Assembly: GCF_000143885.2 (NCBI RefSeq)
Contig: NC_018581.1
Span: 2,666,001 to 2,730,000 of the forward strand
Direction of reading: 5' to 3'
DNA: 64,000 bases
Origin: Gordonia sp. KTR9
Lineage (GTDB): Bacteria > Actinomycetota > Actinomycetes > Mycobacteriales > Mycobacteriaceae
The notes below the pieces were generated by a model. The model saw only the letters and a program-made list of their open reading frames with translations, was not told the origin of the DNA and did not search any database. Below are positions 18,677 through 30,024 of the stretch, piece by piece. The first letter of the stretch is position 1, and every line of letters starts with the position of its first letter. A program made the position numbers and the translations under genes.

Positions 18677-19147
18677 ATGTCCGATGTGAGTGATTTCTCG
18701 GAGACCTGCCGGCGCGTGGCCGACGCCGCGATGGAGGCAGGTGTGCGGATCGCGGTCGCAGAATCGCTGACCGGTGGCAATCTGGCGACGGAGCTGAGCA
18801 AGGCGCCGAATGCGGGTACGTGGTTCCGCGGTGGCGTCGTCGCCTATCACAAGGACGTCAAGTACAGCCTGCTCGACGTGCCCGAGGGGCCGGTGGTGAG
18901 CGAGACGGCGGCGCGCGCGATGGTGGCGACGACCGCCCGCCTCTTCGACGCCGATCTCGTCGTCGCGGTGACCGGCGAAGCCGGACCCGAACCGGACGAG
19001 GCTGCGCCGGGCACGGTGTGGTTCGGTCTGGACCACCGCGGCCGGGTCAGTGCGTCGCGTGAGGTGTTCGACGGCGAACCCGAGGAAGTCCTGGCCAAGA
19101 CCATCGGACACTCGCTGGCATTGATCGAGTCCTGTCTGCGGTCCTGA
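18677..19147 (+). CDS. CinA family protein (nicotinamide-nucleotide amidohydrolase domain)
   Basis: A 156-residue stand-alone C-terminal CinA domain. Its signatures are AVAESLTGGNLATELSKAP, TWFRGGVVAYHKDVKYSLLDV, VSETAARAMVATTARLF and VAVTGEAGPEPDE. The domain deamidates NMN to nicotinate mononucleotide, a pyridine nucleotide salvage step; the N-terminal MoaB-like domain of full CinA is absent. The ATG at 18677 follows gcgaagggagcgacac. Confidence 0.92.
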   Translation: MSDVSDFSETCRRVADAAMEAGVRIAVAESLTGGNLATELSKAPNAGTWFRGGVVAYHKDVKYSLLDVPEGPVVSETAARAMVATTARLFDADLVVAVTGEAGPEPDEAAPGTVWFGLDHRGRVSASREVFDGEPEEVLAKTIGHSLALIESCLRS

Positions 19148-19206
19148 ATGCCGGATCACGACCGCTACCCGTGAGGTGGTCGTCACGGTCCCACCCGGGA
19201 CCTACC

Positions 19207-20016
19207 ATGACGCACATGGCCGTCGAGGTGGGAAGCATGCTGCGGCAGTGGCGCTCTCGTCGCTCGCTGAGTCAGCTGGATCTTGCCTACGAGGTCGGCG
19301 TCTCACCCCGCCATCTCAGCTTCGTGGAGACCGGCAGGTCACGGCCCAGCCCGGCGCTGCTCGAGGCGCTCGCCGAACGCCTCGATGTCCCTTTGCGAGA
19401 ACGCAATTCGCTTCTTCTCGCCGCGGGTCACGCACCCCGCTACAGCGAGGAACCGCTGGACGCGGATGCCATGGCGCGCGTGCGCTCGTCGGTGCAGAGA
19501 TTGCTCGACGCCCACAACCCGAACATGGGCATGGCGCTCGACCGGACCTGGAACGTCGTCCTGGCCAACGACACCGCCCTCACACTTCTCGACATGCTCC
19601 CGCGTGACCTGCGATCGGGTCCGGTCAATCTGTTCCGGGTCTCCCTTCATCCGGACGGGTTCGCGCAGCGGACGCACAACTTCGACGAATGGGCGACCTA
19701 CCTGCTCGACCTGCTTCGACGGATGGCCCGGATCACCGGGGACCAGCGCCTGGCCGACCTGGAACGCGAGGTGTCGGCGTACCCGTCCGTCGCGGCACTC
19801 GACGGTCGCCTCGCGCGCGAGCGTGCCGAACCCCGGGACCGGGCGGAACTGCTGGTGCCGTTCCGGCTCGCACTCGGCGACCAGGTGCTGTCGTTCTTCA
19901 GCACGCTCACCACGTTCGGGTCACCGCGAGATGTGACGCTCGACGAGCTGACCATCGAGCTGTTCTACCCCGCCGACGAGCCCACCGAACGGTGGGTTGC
20001 GATGATGCAGGGGTGA
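19207..20016 (+). CDS. XRE-type HTH regulator with MmyB-like ligand domain
   Basis: 269 residues from ATG 19207 (MTHMAVEVGSMLRQWRSRR). The HTH covers about residues 10-65, with LSQLDLAYEVGVSPRHLSFV and ETGRSRPSPALLEALAERLD. The C-terminal part (from NPNMGMALDRTWNVVLAND) matches the MmyB-like PAS-type ligand domain that often binds fatty-acid-like molecules. The stop overlaps the next start (GTGA), coupling it to the HAD-hisE-hisG genes, an unusual context for this regulator class. The natural ligand and targets are unknown. Confidence 0.9.
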   Translation: MTHMAVEVGSMLRQWRSRRSLSQLDLAYEVGVSPRHLSFVETGRSRPSPALLEALAERLDVPLRERNSLLLAAGHAPRYSEEPLDADAMARVRSSVQRLLDAHNPNMGMALDRTWNVVLANDTALTLLDMLPRDLRSGPVNLFRVSLHPDGFAQRTHNFDEWATYLLDLLRRMARITGDQRLADLEREVSAYPSVAALDGRLARERAEPRDRAELLVPFRLALGDQVLSFFSTLTTFGSPRDVTLDELTIELFYPADEPTERWVAMMQG

Positions 20017-20786
20017 CAGACACCGCCCGACCGAGCCGGCCCGCCCCCGTCGGTACGTCCGTCCCCGCGACCTCGCCCTCGGGCGCGCGCCTGCCCGCCG
20101 CCGTGCTGTGGGACATGGATGGGACCCTGCTCGACTCCGAACCGATCTGGGACGTCGCGATGGCCGAGCTGGCCGCGCGGCACGGCATCGTCATGTCGCC
20201 CCGACTCCGCGAATCCACCCTCGGGAACTCGCTGCCCGACGCGCTTGCCAAGGTGCACGACGCGGCCGGTCTGTCCGCCGCGGAACGGGATCCGGATGCC
20301 GACGGGCGGTGGACCCTCGACCGGGTCGCCGAATTGTTCGCGCAGGCCCTGCCGTGGCGTCCCGGCGCGCCCGAAGCGCTGGACCTGGTGGCCGGGGCGG
20401 GGATCCCGATGGTCCTGGTGACCAACACGGTGCGGGAGCTCACCGAGGTGGCCCTGGAGACAATCGGGCGAGGACGCTTCGCCACCACGGTCTGCGGTGA
20501 CGAGGTCGCCGTGGGCAAACCCGCGCCCGATCCCTACCTGCGCGCCGCGGAACTCCTCGGCGTCCCGACGGCCGACTGCCTGGCCGTCGAGGATTCGCCG
20601 ACCGGTGCTCAGGCGGCGTCGGCCGCCGGATGTCCGACGCTCGTCGTCGAGTCGGCGGCACCGGTCGAGCCGGGTCGGCTGCGGGTCTTCCGGACATCCC
20701 TCGTCGGGCTGGACCTCGACGATGTGGCCGACGCATGGACCGGCGGTCTCGCGCGCATCACGACATGCAAAAATGAGGAATCGTGA
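20013..20786 (+). CDS. HAD family hydrolase (beta-phosphoglucomutase/phosphatase-like)
   Basis: 257 residues from GTG 20013. HAD motifs are [13 protein letters not shown] (nucleophile Asp), [20 protein letters not shown] (Lys), [15 protein letters not shown] helical cap lies between motifs I and II. The specific substrate is not evident. Its position in front of hisE could mean a phosphatase task near histidine biosynthesis, but similar HAD genes near hisE-hisG in relatives have no proven link. Both ends overlap neighbours by GTGA. Confidence 0.9.
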   Translation: MTDTARPSRPAPVGTSVPATSPSGARLPAAVLWDMDGTLLDSEPIWDVAMAELAARHGIVMSPRLRESTLGNSLPDALAKVHDAAGLSAAERDPDADGRWTLDRVAELFAQALPWRPGAPEALDLVAGAGIPMVLVTNTVRELTEVALETIGRGRFATTVCGDEVAVGKPAPDPYLRAAELLGVPTADCLAVEDSPTGAQAASAAGCPTLVVESAAPVEPGRLRVFRTSLVGLDLDDVADAWTGGLARITTCKNEES

Positions 20787-21046
20787 AGACTTTCGAGGAG
20801 CTGTTCGCCGAACTCAGCGACAAGGCGCAGAGCCGTCCCGAGGGTTCGGGTACCGTCGCCGCCCTCGACTCCGGTGTGCACACCCTGGGCAAGAAGATCA
20901 TCGAAGAGGCGGGTGAGGTCTGGCTCGCGGCCGAACACGAATCCGACGAGTCGCTCGGCGAGGAGATCTCGCAGCTCGTCTACTGGCTGCAGGTGATGAT
21001 GATCAAGCGGGGATTGACGCTGCAGGACGTGTACCGACATCTGTGA
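20783..21046 (+). CDS. hisE: Phosphoribosyl-ATP diphosphatase
   Basis: It removes pyrophosphate from phosphoribosyl-ATP in histidine synthesis. The 87-residue all-helical MazG-like protein has [38 protein letters not shown] (metal-binding Glu residues) and [17 protein letters not shown]. The GTG start overlaps the HAD stop (GTGA). hisG follows, as in mycobacteria. Confidence 0.97.
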   Translation: MKTFEELFAELSDKAQSRPEGSGTVAALDSGVHTLGKKIIEEAGEVWLAAEHESDESLGEEISQLVYWLQVMMIKRGLTLQDVYRHL

Positions 21047-21138
21047 CCGGGGCGACCCGGTCCGGACACACCTCCCGCACGACACAGTTCCGCTCCATCA
21101 CCGCGCCCGCGGGCGCAACCCACGAAAAGGACATCGAG

Positions 21139-21984
21139 ATGCTGCGAGTGGCCGTACCCAACAAGGGTGCGCTCTCCGAATCCGCGTCGGCCATCCTCTC
21201 CGAGGCCGGCTACCGACGCCGGACCGACGCCAAGGACCTCACGGTCCTCGACAACAACAACGACGTCGAGTTCTTCTTCCTCCGCCCCAAGGACATCGCG
21301 ATCTACGTGGCGTCCGGCCGCCTGGACCTGGGCATCACCGGGCGCGACCTCGCCCGGGACTCCGGCGCCGAGGTCGGCGAGCAGCTGGCGATGGGTTTCG
21401 GCTCGTCGAGCTTCCGCTATGCCGCGCCGGCCGACCAGCAGTGGAGCGTGGCCGATCTCGCCGGCAAACGGATCGCCACGTCGTACCCGAACCTCGTGCG
21501 TGAGGACCTGGCCGGTCACGGCATCACCGCCGACATCATCCGGCTCGACGGTGCGGTCGAGATCTCGATCCAGCTCGGCGTCGCCGACGCGATCGCCGAC
21601 GTCGTCGGTTCCGGTCGCACGCTGCGCCAGCACGGCCTGGTGGCCTTCGGGGAGTCGCTGTGCGATTCCGAGGCCGTTCTCATCTCCCGGCGCGACGCCG
21701 AACTCACCAAGGCCGAACGGCAATTCGTCGCCCGGGTCCAGGGTGTGGTGTTCGGACAGCAGTACGTGATGATCGACTACGATTGCCCCCGTTCACTTCT
21801 CGACCGGGCGTCGGTGCTCACCCCGGGCCTGGAGTCACCGACCGTGGCACCCATGGCCGACCCGGACTGGGTCGCCGTCCGTGCGATGGTGCCCCGCAAG
21901 GACCACCAGAACCTCATGGACGAGCTGTCCGAGCTGGGCGCGAAGGCGATTCTCGCCACCGACATCCGCTCCTGCCGGTTCTAG
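21139..21984 (+). CDS. hisG: ATP phosphoribosyltransferase, long form
   Basis: The first enzyme of histidine synthesis, joining ATP and PRPP, and feedback inhibited by histidine. 281 residues from ATG 21139 ([16 protein letters not shown]). The periplasmic-binding-protein-like catalytic part includes [20 protein letters not shown] and the PRPP site [14 protein letters not shown]. The C-terminal region (about 210-281, with [20 protein letters not shown]) is the ACT-like regulatory domain of the hexameric HisG-L type. A GTG at 21043 overlapping hisE would give a 32-residue extension, but that extension is not conserved-looking. Confidence 0.97.
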   Translation: MLRVAVPNKGALSESASAILSEAGYRRRTDAKDLTVLDNNNDVEFFFLRPKDIAIYVASGRLDLGITGRDLARDSGAEVGEQLAMGFGSSSFRYAAPADQQWSVADLAGKRIATSYPNLVREDLAGHGITADIIRLDGAVEISIQLGVADAIADVVGSGRTLRQHGLVAFGESLCDSEAVLISRRDAELTKAERQFVARVQGVVFGQQYVMIDYDCPRSLLDRASVLTPGLESPTVAPMADPDWVAVRAMVPRKDHQNLMDELSELGAKAILATDIRSCRF

Positions 21985-22039
21985 CTTTCGGTAGATCCAC
22001 CAGCCCCTGCTCCCTAATCTGAAAGAATCACAGACCTGC

Positions 22040-22490
22040 TGGCCCGCCCTGCTCCCTGAGGAGCGCCCGGAGCTTGCGGAGGGCGCGTCACGAAGGGTCT
22101 GGCGACCGAGGCTGCGAAACCCTTCGTGACGCTCGCAAGCTCGCTCCTCAGGGAGCGGGGGTCTTTCGTGGTCCACGACGGCCGCCAGGCCGCAGATACT
22201 GAGGTGCGAGGAGCGGATTCGACGAACTCCCCGCTCCCTGAGGTGCGAGGAGCGCATTCGACGAACGCCCCGTTCCCTGAGGTGCGAGGAGCGCAAGCGA
22301 CGAGCCACGAAGGGCGTGGCGACGCATCTCACCAGGACCCTTCGAGACGGCCTCCGCAGGCTCCGGCCTCCTCAGGGAGCAGTAGGCGGCGCGCTCGCTC
22401 GCACCTGAGGGGCAGGGGTGGCTGGCTTCGCTCGCACCTGAGGGTCAGTGGGTGGCTGGCTTCGCCCGCACCTCAGAAAGCAGAGGGCGT
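22040..22490. repeat. Composite repeat island: cruciform plus 39-bp tandem units and inverted copies
   Basis: This fills most of the only gene-free stretch over 300 bases (21985-22492), between convergent hisG and thioesterase genes. Left part: gctccctgaggagcg (22051-22065) is the reverse complement of 22142-22156, and inside it gcgtcacgaagggt (22085-22098) pairs with 22119-22132. Middle: tgaggtgcgaggagcg recurs at 22200, 22239 and 22278, an exact 39-bp period. Right: ctcgcacctga-type inverted copies start at 22398, 22431 and 22465, and tcctcagggagc (22369-22380) mirrors the left edge. A near-identical unit occurs inside cobN. No transposase or credible protein gene is present. Confidence 0.85.
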
Positions 22491-22492
22491 GG

Positions 22493-23359
22493 CTACCGCA
22501 CCGCGCTGAGCATCACCGTCTGGGCCGACCGCCCGATGTGACCGGAGGCGTCGTAGAGGTCGGCGAAGGTGCTGCCGAACCCGTCCGGGCCGGCGATCAT
22601 GTGGGCGTCGATCCCGACCCACGGTCCGCTCGGGACGCGCGTCAGGTGCACGGTGGTGTCGGTGTTCATCCAGGTCCACTGGTCCGGGCGCAGTCGGGTA
22701 CCCAGCCCGTTGGCGACGTCGATGACGGTGAACACCGACTCCAGGTCCTCGGTCTTCTCGCCGGCGACGAGCGGGATCGCCGGGCGCAGCCACACCGCGG
22801 GAGTCGAGCCGTTGCGTCCCTCGGCCCGGATCGACTCGATGGTGCCGATGAACCCCAGAGTGCCCCAGTCGACGGCCTCGCCGCTGTCGTCGGAGAAACC
22901 GATCACCGCTGCCGACTCGTCGGGACCGGGAGCCAGGGGAGCGGGACCGTTGGCGATCTCGGCGGTGTCGGCGACGCGCAGTCGCCAGCCCACCGATCGT
23001 GCCGCGGCGCGGAACGACCCGTCGGCCTGCTGCACCTGCAGTTCGGTCTCGACGAGGCTGATCTGGCGGCCGGGCCGGATGACCCGGGCGGCGACCCGGT
23101 TGATGCCCAACCCGACCGGCCCGAGGATCTCGGTGGTCACCCGCGTGAAGTGCTGGGCCGGATCGGGCTCGCATCGCAGCAGCGAACGCATCAGGAGGGC
23201 CGACGGGGGACCGCCGTGCTGCATGGTCGGCGACCACACGCTCAGCGTGGCGTCGGTCGGACGGAAGTACTCGAAGTCGCCTTCGGAATCAGACCCTGCA
23301 GAATTCGTCTGGGCAGAGTCCGACGGGGCGTCGACGGGTTCGTAGTACGAGTTCTCCAC
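22493..23359 (-). CDS. Acyl-CoA thioesterase family protein (double hotdog)
   Basis: 288 residues, GTG start at 23357-23359. The N terminus is an acidic, Ser-rich lead of about 30 residues. The first hotdog has MQHGGPPSALLMRSLLR with an active-site-like region, and the second includes WTWMNTDTTVHLTRVPSGPW and GIDAHMIAGPDGFGSTFADLYD. This organisation is typical of the actinobacterial TesB-like thioesterase family. The physiological acyl-CoA is unknown. It ends in front of the repeat island. Confidence 0.88.
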   Translation of the reverse strand: MENSYYEPVDAPSDSAQTNSAGSDSEGDFEYFRPTDATLSVWSPTMQHGGPPSALLMRSLLRCEPDPAQHFTRVTTEILGPVGLGINRVAARVIRPGRQISLVETELQVQQADGSFRAAARSVGWRLRVADTAEIANGPAPLAPGPDESAAVIGFSDDSGEAVDWGTLGFIGTIESIRAEGRNGSTPAVWLRPAIPLVAGEKTEDLESVFTVIDVANGLGTRLRPDQWTWMNTDTTVHLTRVPSGPWVGIDAHMIAGPDGFGSTFADLYDASGHIGRSAQTVMLSAVR

Positions 23360-23386
23360 GCGGTCACCTTATGACTGTCGGCATAG

Positions 23387-25345
<1,959 letters not shown>

Positions 25346-25524
25346 TCCCGCCCGCGGTCGCGGTGAAACATCGCGAATACGTTGCGAAGACGCACATTTA
25401 ACACACCGTCAACACCGGCGATTGCGCGGCAGACGGCGATTCCGCGTCGCGGCCGGTAGCGTAGGGATACGGCGCGAGCATTCCGATCGAGGGATCGGGT
25501 GATTGCCGGCGAGAGGAGTCAGCA

Positions 25525-27315
25525 ATGACCGAATCTGACCGCCACGACGCACTGGGGGACCGCGCGGTTCCCGAGAGCGCCAGTGCATCCGACGAGGGCT
25601 TCGTCCCCGCCTACACTCCGCCACTGTCGCGGAGCGGCTCGGACCCGTCTGCGCGAGGCGCAGCCGGCCGGCCGGCCGGGGATCTCCAGGAGCGTGTGGA
25701 CAGCCTCACCGCACGCAACGCGAAGCTGCTCGACACTCTCAAGGAAGCCCGCCAGCAACTCATCGCACTCCGCGAGGAGGTCGACCGTCTCGGTCAGCCG
25801 CCGAGCGGGTACGGCGTACTGCTGGACGTGCATCCCGACGCCACCGTCGACGTGTTCACCTCCGGCCGCAAGATGCGGCTGACGTGTTCACCCAACATCG
25901 ACACCGAGACGCTGACCAAGGGCCAGACCCTGCGCCTGAACGAGGCGCTGACCATCGTCGAGGCCTGTGAGTTCGACACCGTCGGCGAGATCAGCACGCT
26001 GCGTGAGGTGCTCGGCGACGGCAAACGCGCCCTGGTCGTCGGCCATGCCGACGAAGAGCGGGTGGTCTGGCTGGCCGAACCGCTCCTCGGCGAGGTCGAC
26101 GGTGAGGACGGTCTGCGTCGCAAGCTGCGCCCCGGTGACTCGTTGCTCATCGACACCAAGGCCGGCTTCGCCTTCGAGCGGGTGCCCAAGGCCGAGGTGG
26201 AGGATCTCGTCCTCGAGGAGGTCCCGGACGTCGGGTACGAGGACATCGGCGGCCTCGGTCGTCAGATCGAGCAGATCCGCGATGCCGTCGAACTCCCGTT
26301 CCTGCACAAGGACCTGTTCCGCGACTACCAGCTGCGTCCGCCGAAGGGCGTGCTGCTCTACGGTCCGCCCGGGTGTGGAAAGACGCTCATCGCCAAGGCG
26401 GTGGCCAACTCCCTGGCGAAGAAGATCGCGCAGGTGCGCGGCGACGACGCCAAGGAGGCGAAGTCGTACTTCCTCAACATCAAGGGCCCCGAACTGCTCA
26501 ACAAGTTCGTCGGTGAGACCGAGCGGCACATCCGGCTGATCTTCCAGCGCGCGCGGGAGAAGGCCTCGGAGGGCACACCGGTCATCGTGTTCTTCGACGA
26601 GATGGACTCGATCTTCCGCACACGTGGCTCGGGTGTCTCCTCGGACGTGGAGACCACCGTGGTCCCGCAGCTGCTCAGCGAGATCGATGGTGTCGAGGGC
26701 CTCGAGAATGTCATCGTGATCGGTGCGTCGAACCGCGAGGACATGATCGATCCCGCGATCCTGCGTCCGGGACGTCTCGACGTGAAGATCAAGATCGAAC
26801 GTCCCGACGCCGAGTCGGCGATCGACATCTTCTCGAAGTACCTGACCGAGGAGCTGCCGATCCACGCCGACGACATCGGCGAGTTCGGCGGTGATCGCAC
26901 GGCCTGCGTCAACGCGATGATCGAGAAGGTCGTCGAGCGGATGTACGCCGAGAGCGAGGACAACCGGTTCCTCGAGGTCACCTATGCCAATGGCGACAAA
27001 GAGATCATGTACTTCAAGGACTTCAACTCCGGCGCGATGATCCAGAACGTCGTCGACCGCGCCAAGAAGTACGCGATCAAGTCGCAACTCGACACAGGTG
27101 CGCCGGGTCTGCGTGTGCAGCATCTCTTCGATTCCATCCTCGACGAGTTCGCGGAGAACGAGGATCTGCCCAACACGACCAACCCCGACGACTGGGCCCG
27201 GATCTCGGGCAAGAAGGGCGAGCGGATCGTCTACATCCGCACCCTGGTCACGGGCAAGAGCGCCGGCGCGAGCCGCGCCATCGACACCGAGACGAACACG
27301 GGCCAGTACCTGTAA
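25525..27315 (+). CDS. mpa: Proteasome-associated AAA+ ATPase Mpa/ARC
   Basis: It unfolds pupylated proteins and feeds them to the proteasome. 596 residues: an N-terminal coiled coil (about 50-95) that binds Pup, tandem OB domains, and a AAA+ domain with Walker A GPPGCGKT (280-287), Walker B FFDEMDS (356-362) and sensor region [10 protein letters not shown]. The C terminus GQYL carries the penultimate Tyr that docks in the proteasome alpha ring. The gene follows a 179-base intergenic region and ends before a strong hairpin. Confidence 0.98.
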   Translation: MTESDRHDALGDRAVPESASASDEGFVPAYTPPLSRSGSDPSARGAAGRPAGDLQERVDSLTARNAKLLDTLKEARQQLIALREEVDRLGQPPSGYGVLLDVHPDATVDVFTSGRKMRLTCSPNIDTETLTKGQTLRLNEALTIVEACEFDTVGEISTLREVLGDGKRALVVGHADEERVVWLAEPLLGEVDGEDGLRRKLRPGDSLLIDTKAGFAFERVPKAEVEDLVLEEVPDVGYEDIGGLGRQIEQIRDAVELPFLHKDLFRDYQLRPPKGVLLYGPPGCGKTLIAKAVANSLAKKIAQVRGDDAKEAKSYFLNIKGPELLNKFVGETERHIRLIFQRAREKASEGTPVIVFFDEMDSIFRTRGSGVSSDVETTVVPQLLSEIDGVEGLENVIVIGASNREDMIDPAILRPGRLDVKIKIERPDAESAIDIFSKYLTEELPIHADDIGEFGGDRTACVNAMIEKVVERMYAESEDNRFLEVTYANGDKEIMYFKDFNSGAMIQNVVDRAKKYAIKSQLDTGAPGLRVQHLFDSILDEFAENEDLPNTTNPDDWARISGKKGERIVYIRTLVTGKSAGASRAIDTETNTGQYL

Positions 27316-27331
27316 CGACCGACACATCCGC

Positions 27332-27372
27332 CGAGCAGACAGCCGACTCCCACGGGGTCGGCTGTCTGCTCG
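27332..27372. terminator. Strong hairpin terminator after mpa
   Basis: A perfect 16-bp inverted repeat, cgagcagacagccgac (27332-27347) and gtcggctgtctgctcg (27357-27372), surrounds a 9-base loop. It follows the mpa stop by 16 bases and ends 45 bases before the FHA-ABC start. There is no T run after it. It separates mpa from the next genes and suggests independent transcription. Confidence 0.85.
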
Positions 27373-27417
27373 ACAGAACCGCGTGAACAGCGCGTTCAGG
27401 CACTAGAGTTGTCGGCG

Positions 27418-29985
27418 ATGAACAACACATCGATGGCGCGTGGACGAGTGATCGTCGACGGTGGGGCACCGCATCCACTGGGCGGGTCCCCGCGCGTCAC
27501 CCTCGGGCGCGAGCCCGACAACGACATCGTGATCAACCACCCGATGGTGTCGCGCCGGCATCTGGCCATCGAGTGGCGCGGGGCGGCCTGGTGTCTGGTC
27601 GACATCGGGAGCACGAACGGCTTTTTCGTCAACGGTCAGCGGATGGCCGAGTTCATGGTGCCGGGCTCGATGCAGGTGCGCCTCGGCGACGTGACGACCG
27701 GTCCGGTCGTCGATCTCGTGGTCGACTCGCCGGCTCCCGGTCGCGGTATGCCGCCCCGGCCGGTTCCGCCGGTCTCGCGCCCGATGCAGTCGGGCCATCC
27801 CGCGTCGGGTCCCCGCTCGGCGGGTTTCCCGCCCGCCGGAGTCCCGGCCTCCGGGCAGATGCCCGCGCGCGCACCCGGCGGATACGGCCGTCCCGGCGAG
27901 CGCGCCGGAAGCGGAGCGGGCGGGCGGGTATTCGGCGGCACGGATCCGATGCCGCAGGAAGTGTTGAACGCGCCGCATCTGCAGGCGCTGCAGCAGAACG
28001 TGTCCGCGGTCTACCGGCTGCCCGGCGCGCCGACTCCGCCGGAGCGCGAGTCGATCTCACTGCGCGGGGTCCAGCGGATCGGTCGCACGCCCGACAACGA
28101 CATCGTGGTCAGCGATGTGCTGGCGTCGCGGCATCACGCGCAGGTGTCCAGCCGCGGGGCCGCCCTCGTCATCGAGGATCTCGGCAGCGTCAACGGGACC
28201 TTCGTCAACGGCCGGCGGGTGTCGAGCGCCCCGCTGACCGACGGTGACGTCGTCACGATCGGCAACAGCGACTTCGTGGTGTCCGGCGGAACCCTGATGC
28301 GCGGCCAGGAGAGTGCCGCGGTCGCCGACGGGCTCCATGTCCACGGGGTCAGCCTCGTCGTCGACGGCGGGAAGCGGTTGCTGGCCGACGTCGAGTTCAG
28401 TGCCAGTCCCGGCACGTTGACCGCGGTGATCGGCCCGTCGGGCGCGGGTAAGTCGACGGTGTCGAGGATCGCGGCCGGACTCAACTCGCCGACGAGCGGC
28501 CTGGTCACCTTCGAGAGCCGCAACGTGCACGCCGAGTACGACGCGCTGCGCACCCGCATCGGCATGGTGCCGCAGAAAGACGTGCTGCACCACAAGCTGA
28601 CGCTACGACAGGCGTTGCGTTATGCCGCGGAACTGCGCCTGCCACCCGACCTCTCGAAGGCCGACCGGGACCGGGTGATCGACGGGGTGCTCAGTGAGCT
28701 GCAGCTGACCGAGCACGTCGACACCAGGGTGGAGAAGCTGTCCGGCGGCCAGCAGAAGCGTGCGTCGGTGGCCATGGAGCTGCTGACGGGCCCGTCGCTG
28801 CTGATCCTCGACGAGCCGACCTCCGGTCTCGATCCCGCTCTCGACCGCCAGGTGATGGCCACGCTCCGCCGGCTCGCCGACGCCGGACGTGTGGTTCTCG
28901 TGGTCACGCACTCACTGACCTACCTGTCCATGTGCGACCAGGTGCTGCTGCTCGCCCCCGGCGGCAAGACATCCTTCTGCGGCCCGCCCGGACAGGTCGA
29001 GGGCGAGATGGGCACCTCCGACTGGGCCGAGATCTTCGCCTACGTCGCCGACCAGCCGGACACCGCGCACATGCGGTACCTGGACCGGCACCGCCGCGCA
29101 CCCGCTCCACCGCCGCCCCAGCGTCCTCCCGGCCCACCGATACCGGTGCCGCACACAAGCTTCCCCCGCCAGTCGTCGACCATCGCCCGACGTCAGGTAC
29201 GGCTGATCTTCGCCGACGTCGGCTACCTGGTGTTCCTCGTGTTGCTGCCGGTCGTGTTGGGGTTGCTCACGCTGGTGATCCCGGGTTCGAGCGGATTCGC
29301 GCGTCTCGAGGTGATCCCCAACGCGCCTCCACCCAAGGACGGCGCGGAGGCGATCCAGATCCTGGTCGTGCTCGTCGTCGGCGCGGCGTTCATGGGTGCG
29401 GCACTGACCGTGCGCGATCTGGTCGGTGAGCGCGACATCTTCGAACGCGAGCGTGCGGTCGGATTGCGGCCCGGCGCATACCTTTTCGCGAAGATCGTCG
29501 TGTTCTTCGTCGCCGCGGTCCTGCAGACGATCATCATGGTCGGCATCACCTTCGCCGGTCGCGGGCTGCCCGACTTCGGCGGACCGATCCTGCCGCCGCC
29601 GCTCGCGTTGCTGGTCGCGGTGGCTGTCCTGGCCTGTGTGAGCACGCTGGTCGGACTGGCCATCTCGTCGGCCGTGAAGTCCAACGAGCAGGTCATGCCG
29701 CCGCTGGTCATCGTCGTGATGGTCCAGTTGGTGTTCTGCGGCGGGCTCTTCAAGCTCGACGGCGTCGGGCTGGAGCAGTTGTCGTGGATCTTCCCGTCCT
29801 TCTGGGGCTACGTGGCCGCGGCCGGCAGTGTCGACCTCTACAGCATCAATGTCGCCGCCCCGCAGCGGATCACGCTGTGGGAGACGTCGATCGCCCACAC
29901 CGCGCTGGCGTACGGGGTGCTCGCGGTGATCAGCGCGCTGCTGCTCGCGTTCACCTACTCGCGTCTGCGTCTGAAGAAGCGCTGA
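27418..29985 (+). CDS. FHA-domain ABC transporter, ATPase and permease fused (Rv1747-like)
   Basis: 855 residues from ATG 27418. Two FHA domains come first: LGREPDNDIVINHPMVSRRH (29-48) and GRTPDNDIVVSDVLASRHH (from 222), separated by a Pro/Gly-rich linker. The ATPase has Walker A GPSGAGKST (339-347), signature LSGGQQKRASVAMELL (from 441) and LLILDEPTSGLDP. The C-terminal ABC-2 membrane domain (about 600-855) has roughly six helices. FHA domains bind phosphothreonine, and M. tuberculosis Rv1747 is regulated by the kinase PknF and exports glycolipids; a similar role is inferred. The stop codon is duplicated in a 23-bp repeat. Confidence 0.93.
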   Translation: MNNTSMARGRVIVDGGAPHPLGGSPRVTLGREPDNDIVINHPMVSRRHLAIEWRGAAWCLVDIGSTNGFFVNGQRMAEFMVPGSMQVRLGDVTTGPVVDLVVDSPAPGRGMPPRPVPPVSRPMQSGHPASGPRSAGFPPAGVPASGQMPARAPGGYGRPGERAGSGAGGRVFGGTDPMPQEVLNAPHLQALQQNVSAVYRLPGAPTPPERESISLRGVQRIGRTPDNDIVVSDVLASRHHAQVSSRGAALVIEDLGSVNGTFVNGRRVSSAPLTDGDVVTIGNSDFVVSGGTLMRGQESAAVADGLHVHGVSLVVDGGKRLLADVEFSASPGTLTAVIGPSGAGKSTVSRIAAGLNSPTSGLVTFESRNVHAEYDALRTRIGMVPQKDVLHHKLTLRQALRYAAELRLPPDLSKADRDRVIDGVLSELQLTEHVDTRVEKLSGGQQKRASVAMELLTGPSLLILDEPTSGLDPALDRQVMATLRRLADAGRVVLVVTHSLTYLSMCDQVLLLAPGGKTSFCGPPGQVEGEMGTSDWAEIFAYVADQPDTAHMRYLDRHRRAPAPPPPQRPPGPPIPVPHTSFPRQSSTIARRQVRLIFADVGYLVFLVLLPVVLGLLTLVIPGSSGFARLEVIPNAPPPKDGAEAIQILVVLVVGAAFMGAALTVRDLVGERDIFERERAVGLRPGAYLFAKIVVFFVAAVLQTIIMVGITFAGRGLPDFGGPILPPPLALLVAVAVLACVSTLVGLAISSAVKSNEQVMPPLVIVVMVQLVFCGGLFKLDGVGLEQLSWIFPSFWGYVAAAGSVDLYSINVAAPQRITLWETSIAHTALAYGVLAVISALLLAFTYSRLRLKKR

Positions 29986-30011
29986 CGCCTGGTCTCACGA
30001 AACGCTGACGC
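29976..30011. repeat. 23-bp-spaced duplication spanning the stop codon of the ABC gene
   Basis: gaagcgctgacgc (29976-29988) and gaaacgctgacgc (29999-30011) match at 12 of 13 positions at a 23-base spacing. The ABC gene's TGA stop (29983-29985) lies in the first copy. In addition gacgcctg (29984-29991) is the reverse complement of 30027-30034, which could form a weak stem across the convergent gap. Confidence 0.6.
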
Positions 30012-30024
30012 GCGGGTCCGTCCC

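Noticed and set aside
22200..22310. A CRISPR-like array (39-bp period)
   Set aside because: Units are directly adjacent with no unique spacers of stable length, only three copies exist, and no cas genes are nearby. The neighbouring inverted copies also do not fit.
21835..22332. A 165-residue minus-strand frame with SSHLRERG repeats in the repeat island
   Set aside because: The repeated peptide simply reflects the 39-bp DNA units, the start lies within the repeat, and the 5' and 3' parts are antisense to hisG and non-coding. It is likely the type of spurious protein often annotated from this repeat.
25888..27327. A 479-codon minus-strand frame opposite mpa
   Set aside because: It is complementary to a fully recognisable AAA+ ATPase, with His/Asp/Leu-rich low-information sequence typical of shadow frames.
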